Positions 6,148-6,281 of a stretch of 6,281 nt of DNA are shown here, piece after piece. Position numbers and translations under genes: made by a program. The DNA comes from Puniceicoccales bacterium (GTDB lineage Bacteria; Verrucomicrobiota; Verrucomicrobiia; Opitutales; JAIRKQ01), in assembly GCA_031289835.1 (NCBI GenBank), contig JAITOW010000051.1, forward strand, positions 1 to 6,281, read 5' to 3'. Within the stretch, counting starts at the first letter, position 1; every line of letters starts with the position of its first letter. Under the pieces are notes generated by a model. It had not been told where the DNA came from. It saw only the letters and a list, made by a program, of their open reading frames with translations, and searched no databases.

Positions 6148-6281
6148 ATGGATTTTCAACGAATCGGCAAAGAAGTGGAAATGCTTCTTTTCTCGGAAAG
6201 GTACTTCCTTTCCGAGACTTTTCCGGGAATGGCCGGATATTTCAAGAATATTCGGAGAAGAGTGGGCACTTCAACTCCTGC
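6148..6281 (+). CDS. Uncertain partial reading frame, possibly the start of a divergent gene
   Basis: From ATG 6148 a plus-strand frame stays open for 44 codons to the window edge, beginning MDFQRIGKEVEMLLFSERYF and continuing with mixed charged and aromatic residues. I do not recognise it. There is no Shine-Dalgarno; a TATTAT box at 6138-6143, with a poor TTATTT 17 nt upstream of it, would give an almost leaderless message. An opposing minus-strand frame is also open from the edge down to a TGA at 6156-6158, so this stretch could equally be the 3' end of an upstream gene, or non-coding. A perfect 11-bp inverted repeat sits inside it, which is unusual for coding sequence. Base composition is closer to the genes than to the A/T-rich promoter region beside it. 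Confidence 0.2.
   Translation, partial: MDFQRIGKEVEMLLFSERYFLSETFPGMAGYFKNIRRRVGTSTP
6191..6217. repeat. Perfect 11-bp inverted repeat with 5-nt spacer
   Basis: TCTCGGAAAGG (6191-6201), spacer TACTT (6202-6206) and CCTTTCCGAGA (6207-6217) are exact reverse complements. As RNA this is a stable hairpin in either direction. On the plus strand it is followed by CTTTTCC, a poor U-tract; on the minus strand by A-rich sequence, so it is not a convincing terminator in the tuf direction. It could be an operator for a dimeric regulator, a terminator of a plus-strand unit, or a copy of a dispersed palindromic repeat. It lies about 50 bp upstream of the TATAAT box of the tuf operon. Confidence 0.6.

Overview
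This window is a housekeeping translation/transcription operon read entirely on the minus strand (high to low coordinates): tRNA-Thr(GGU) – tuf – tRNA-Trp(CCA) – secE – nusG – rplK – rplA – rplJ – rplL – rpoB, with rpoB running off the left edge. The tRNA-Thr/tuf/tRNA-Trp/secE/nusG arrangement ahead of the L11-L1-L10-L12-β cluster recalls the PVC superphylum (it resembles the order I know from Chlamydia). The RpoB N-terminus (VNFGKLKEVITPPYLIE) and an unusual EF-Tu switch I segment ([13 protein letters not shown]) point, from memory, to Verrucomicrobiota, perhaps an Opitutales-like lineage. That placement is inference; no search was run.

Layout: 6036-6281 is the upstream region, with an A/T-rich candidate promoter next to tRNA-Thr, then a perfect 11-bp inverted repeat and frames left open by the window edge that I cannot resolve. 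5960-6035 is tRNA-Thr, 4727-5917 tuf, 4610-4685 tRNA-Trp, 4385-4588 secE and 3788-4366 nusG. rplK, rplA and rplJ (3769 down to 2118) are packed with 10-18 nt gaps. The gaps flanking rplL are larger: 90 nt before it and 119 nt after. Each can form an RNA fold, and these are the most interesting non-coding signals here. rpoB covers 1-1526 and includes the rifampicin-pocket region at its truncated end.

How the genes work together: EF-Tu delivers aminoacyl-tRNAs to the ribosome. L10 with L12 dimers and L11 form the GTPase-associated stalk and base that recruit and stimulate EF-Tu. L1 forms the opposite (E-site) stalk. SecE is a core part of the SecYEG translocon that docks on ribosomes. NusG and RpoB are transcription machinery, and NusG couples the polymerase to the ribosome.

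I see no mobile element, CRISPR array, toxin/defence module or other new multigene system. The points worth a second look are the putative three-way-junction RNA between rplJ and rplL, a long hairpin between rplL and rpoB, the non-canonical EF-Tu switch I and a Gly at the pulvomycin-resistance position, the lack of a Shine-Dalgarno at rpoB and rplA, and the inverted repeat at the right edge.
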